Positions 5,557 through 5,885 of a stretch of 5,885 nt of DNA are shown one piece after another. The notes under the pieces were generated by a model. It saw nothing but the letters and a program-made list of their open reading frames with translations. It searched no databases and was not told the origin of the DNA. Position 1 is the first letter of the stretch; each line of letters opens with the position of its first letter. Made by a program: the position numbers and the translations under genes. Origin of the DNA: Candidatus Nitrosopolaris nunavutensis (GTDB lineage: Archaea > Thermoproteota > Nitrososphaeria > Nitrososphaerales > Nitrososphaeraceae); contig DAOM01000152.1 of NCBI GenBank assembly GCA_002501855.1, positions 1 through 5,885 on the forward strand, in the 5' to 3' direction.

Positions 5557-5694
5557 ATGCCAGTAAAATTAGGAAAAAAGAAATATGACAAATTCTCAGA
5601 TGCATCAGCTGCGATCCAGAAAAAGAAGCTACATGACATACTACCAGCGTACATCTTAAACCCCGTCTTCAATCATTTGAGGGTTGGCAGTTAG
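5557..5694 (+). CDS. Small basic protein, 45 aa
   Basis: ATG at 5557 to TAG at 5692-5694. The start MPVKLGKKKYDKFSDASAAI is followed by a Lys-rich turn (QKKKLHDILP) and ends LRVGS. With about nine Lys/Arg and three Asp it is strongly positive. The opening Met-Pro-Val-Lys, Gly-Lys-Lys-x-Tyr and Phe-Ser-x-Ala pattern recalls short basic proteins that I associate with archaeal and viral genomes, many of which carry an Ala-rich helix; this is a memory of style, not a family assignment. AT-rich DNA (ATATTCAAATATTA) lies 20-35 bases upstream and could be a TATA element giving a near-leaderless transcript. No Shine-Dalgarno is seen. It converges with the partial minus-strand gene 32 bases away. The short length leaves real doubt, and the C-terminus could be truncated. 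Confidence 0.45.
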   Translation: MPVKLGKKKYDKFSDASAAIQKKKLHDILPAYILNPVFNHLRVGS

Positions 5695-5723
5695 GATCTC
5701 AGATACATATGGTAGTACCTCCT
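5691..5723 (-). promoter_or_regulatory. Perfect Shine-Dalgarno with ATG but only five codons
   Basis: On the minus strand, AGGAGGT (5723-5717) is followed after eight bases by ATG (5708-5706). The frame encodes MYLRS and stops at TAA 5693-5691. It begins 18 bases downstream of the stop of the partial gene at 5727-5885, the layout of a second gene in an operon. Either that gene has been lost just after its start, or this is a tiny translated leader. It overlaps the end of the 45-aa plus-strand gene by four bases. Confidence 0.4.
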
Positions 5724-5726
5724 ACT

Positions 5727-5885
5727 TTATTTTAAATCCCTGATATTCTTGTAATTTTCAACGACTCGAATATTATCGTTAAAAGCTGCTGCATAGATAG
5801 CCTTTTGTCCGTATGGTGTTCCCTTGAACGATTCAAATTCTTTTGAATACTGCTCGCCTGGTGGTGGCTGTGTACCGTATTGATA
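5727..5885 (-). CDS. C-terminal end of an unknown protein (partial)
   Basis: The minus-strand frame enters from the right edge and ends at TAA 5729-5727, giving the last 52 residues. It begins with a Pro/Gln-rich stretch (YGTQPPPGEQYSKEFE), then KGTPYGQKAIYAAAFNDNIR, and ends with a charged helix-like tail (VVENYKNIRDLK). There is no membrane segment or recognisable motif in this part. The frame is uninterrupted, and amino-acid use is balanced and soluble, unlike the antisense frames. A strong Shine-Dalgarno lies just past its stop, suggesting it was followed by another gene. The start and most of the protein lie outside the window, so no function can be given. Confidence 0.6.
   Translation of the reverse strand, partial: YQYGTQPPPGEQYSKEFESFKGTPYGQKAIYAAAFNDNIRVVENYKNIRDLK

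Overview
The window looks like accessory DNA from an ammonia-oxidising archaeon (Thaumarchaeota/Nitrososphaeria; the Nitrososphaera-Nitrosocosmicus lineage is the best guess). Four things suggest this: AT-rich DNA with AT-ending codons; TATA-like boxes instead of bacterial -35/-10 pairs; an N-terminal fragment resembling the archaeal RNA polymerase subunit Rpo7 (RpoE'); and a cytosolic histidine kinase of a type I associate with large families in soil thaumarchaea. The lineage call rests on memory of these families, not on a search.

Layout. 27-239 (+): a short frame whose first ~31 residues resemble the start of Rpo7, then lose the resemblance. 236-706 (+): a single-domain response regulator. 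709-744: hairpin-forming DNA between convergent genes. 762-1049 (-): a 95-aa protein of unknown function. 1050-1861: no intact gene, but a decayed minus-strand frame (1248-1799) with in-frame stops, plus short repeats. 1862-2965 (+): a MEDS-type sensory domain fused to a receiver domain with an altered acidic pocket. 3010-3351 (+): a broken frame whose start aligns without gaps, over 28 codons, with the N-terminal part of the kinase downstream. 3417-5177 (+): a histidine kinase with two PLD/TrmB-like sensor modules; its first ATG is at 3495, but family-like sequence runs in frame upstream to about 3438 with no start codon. 5178-5556: no convincing gene, fragmentary frames and two inverted repeats. 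5557-5694 (+): a 45-aa basic protein. 5727-5885 (-): the C-terminal end of a protein entering from the right edge, followed on its own strand by a perfect Shine-Dalgarno and an ATG that opens only five codons.

The working theme is intracellular signalling. A soluble kinase, a stand-alone receiver and a MEDS-receiver fusion could form a phosphorelay; this is inferred from proximity only, since the genes are separated by relics and appear to have separate promoters. The second theme is gene decay and duplication: at least three relics lie among the intact genes. I found no RNA gene, CRISPR array or intact mobile element, and no convincing wholly new system. The best observations are the duplicated kinase module, in which both early stops are one base from the codon in the intact copy, and the Rpo7-like fragment.
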